Source: Dysidea avara (taxonomy: Eukaryota > Porifera > Demospongiae > Dictyoceratida > Dysideidae). Taken from it: 64,000 nucleotides of DNA. Under the pieces are notes generated by a model that had not been told where the DNA came from, did not search any database, and saw nothing but the letters and a program-made list of their open reading frames with translations. Both the position numbers and the translations under genes were made by a program. Shown here piece after piece: positions 62,862-64,000 of this stretch (positions within the stretch are counted from its first letter, which is position 1; each line of letters begins with the position of its first letter). The stretch covers positions 34,155,630-34,219,629 of the forward strand of contig NC_089273.1 of NCBI RefSeq assembly GCF_963678975.1. Reading direction: 5' to 3'.

Positions 62862-64000
62862 ATAAATATATAACAAGGAGTTACGTGACCAGGCCTGCTA
62901 AAATAGGGCATGTAGGCACACAATTTTTGCCTACATTTTCAAACTTTCATCATACATAACACTAATTTTTATGACATTATGCTATGGCCATGCAATTTTC
63001 TTGACTAATTATGCATTTATTTTCCCTTACAATAGAAGCTACAGAGTGCATGCAAATGCTCTACTCCAGGACTTAAAATTTAATGTGACTGGATTTGCAA
63101 AGATTGTGTCTTCCACACACATCCAAATTACCAACTTTGATGACTGATAACTTCAGATTGGAAGGGCTATTGGCTTGAAATTTGGTCAGTGTGATCACCA
63201 ACATACTGTAGTATAGTAGATGGAAAATTTTTCAGGTTAACGTATTTTTTTGAGAACTGAGTTATGGTTATCCAAGTTCATAGCATTGGATCTGTGTGGA
63301 AGACACCTTTTTGCAAATTCAGTCACAAATAAGACATGTTGTGTGGGTGTAGTTTGTGCCTGGTTTTGCACAGCCAGTCAGTATGAAGCTGTTCATCTGG
63401 CATGCAAACATTATAACATGTAATATGGAAGTGCAAAACCCAGGAAGCCTGCAACTCATTGAGTAAGTGGCAGTAACCCAGTACATATCAGAATAGAACA
63501 TTATAAAATCAATCTAATGATTAATGAATCGTTATAGCATTTGATGATGGTCATCAAAGTAGGCAAAACTTATGTACCCACATGTCCTAGATTTCCAAAG
63601 ACCAGTCACATACTCTATACAGATTTATGTTATAATTATAACAAAGAAATGTATTAACCACAAGGCTGCATCAAATCTATCTGTGATACAAATAGCATTA
63701 TATATCCAGTATATCTCATATCTGATGACTGATATACAAAATGTAATGCCTATTTCTGATACAGATTTTCTGATATACCATTATTATAGATGCACCTGCT
63801 ATTTCAAAACTGTGGCCAATATTCATTATTTTGAATAAATGAAAACATGATCACCACAGCTCTCTAACCTCTATCGAATGTGTTTCCCAACAATATGTAT
63901 ATTTGTTGCTACCTGTAGGTATGCAGGAGTTATGACTGATGAATTTTGGAAATAGTGATGGACAATTTAAAGCATTGGTATTGAGAATTGCTCTAACATT
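62862..64000. other. Upstream intron or flank of the sushi gene; no exon seen
   Basis: Apart from the MITE at 63085-63326 no coding exon is visible. A GTGACC-like start (GTGACCAGGCCTGCTAAAAT) at about 62885 lacks a matching right end. Confidence 0.45.
63085..63326. mobile_element. GTGAC-family MITE, 242 bp
   Basis: Ends GTGACTGGATTTGCAAAGAT and (reverse complement) GTGACTGAATTTGCAAAAAG, then GTGTCTTCCACACA(C/G)ATCCAA. Flanks TAAT and AAAT (three of four identical). Short subfamily, close to 57663-57899. Confidence 0.85.

Overview
The window reads as nuclear DNA of an early-branching animal, most probably a demosponge. It is AT-rich and very repeat-dense. One intron-containing gene is made of phase-1 sushi exons, another encodes a beta-helix plus multi-transmembrane protein, and there are metazoan-type hAT, piggyBac, Ty3/gypsy, BEL/Pao, Ngaro/DIRS and LINE remnants. 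The sponge assignment is inference; no rRNA, tRNA gene cluster or mitochondrial gene is present to test it. There is no bacterial operon, CRISPR array or phage.

Layout. 1-9.6 kb: a hAT MITE, a dispersed repeat (family L) ending in a 31-bp satellite, then a three-level nest: hAT-like element containing a GTGAC-type MITE containing an internally deleted piggyBac. 11.1-13.7 kb: an apparently complete 2.55-kb hAT transposon with an unbroken 681-aa transposase and an exact 8-bp target duplication. 14.1-15.6 kb: two MITEs. 15.7-19.4 kb: the largest host gene candidate, a minus-strand membrane protein. 19.5-26.4 kb: more family L, two MITEs whose empty sites can be read elsewhere in the window, a second 31-bp satellite, foldback elements, a 660-bp palindrome and a BEL/Pao remnant. 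27.6-35.2 kb: three GTGAC MITEs, a SINE-like fragment, an 860-bp foldback hAT element and a Harbinger-like MITE. 36.6-40.9 kb: two LINE remnants around a hAT element that itself holds a 117-bp MITE.

41.5-56.7 kb is a Ty3/gypsy element (minus strand) split by a Ngaro/DIRS-type tyrosine-recombinase retrotransposon (plus strand). The Ngaro is itself split in gag by a 3.4-kb insertion that carries two 264-bp direct repeats, a 30-bp minisatellite and a hAT MITE. The Ngaro shows the split direct repeats A1-ORFs-B1-A2-B2, and removing it restores the gypsy reading frame with no target duplication, as expected of tyrosine-recombinase integration. 57.6-58.9 kb holds a MITE, an inverted repeat copy and a decayed integrase/Ulp1-like fragment. 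59.4-62.9 kb is the 3' part of a minus-strand sushi-domain gene.

Only two loci look like host genes: the beta-helix membrane protein and the sushi protein. Nearly everything else is transposable elements, and the value of the window is that their insertion order can be read directly. The most interesting unexplained signal is a family of at least eight MITEs with GTGAC...GTCAC ends and 4-bp target duplications that has no coding partner here.
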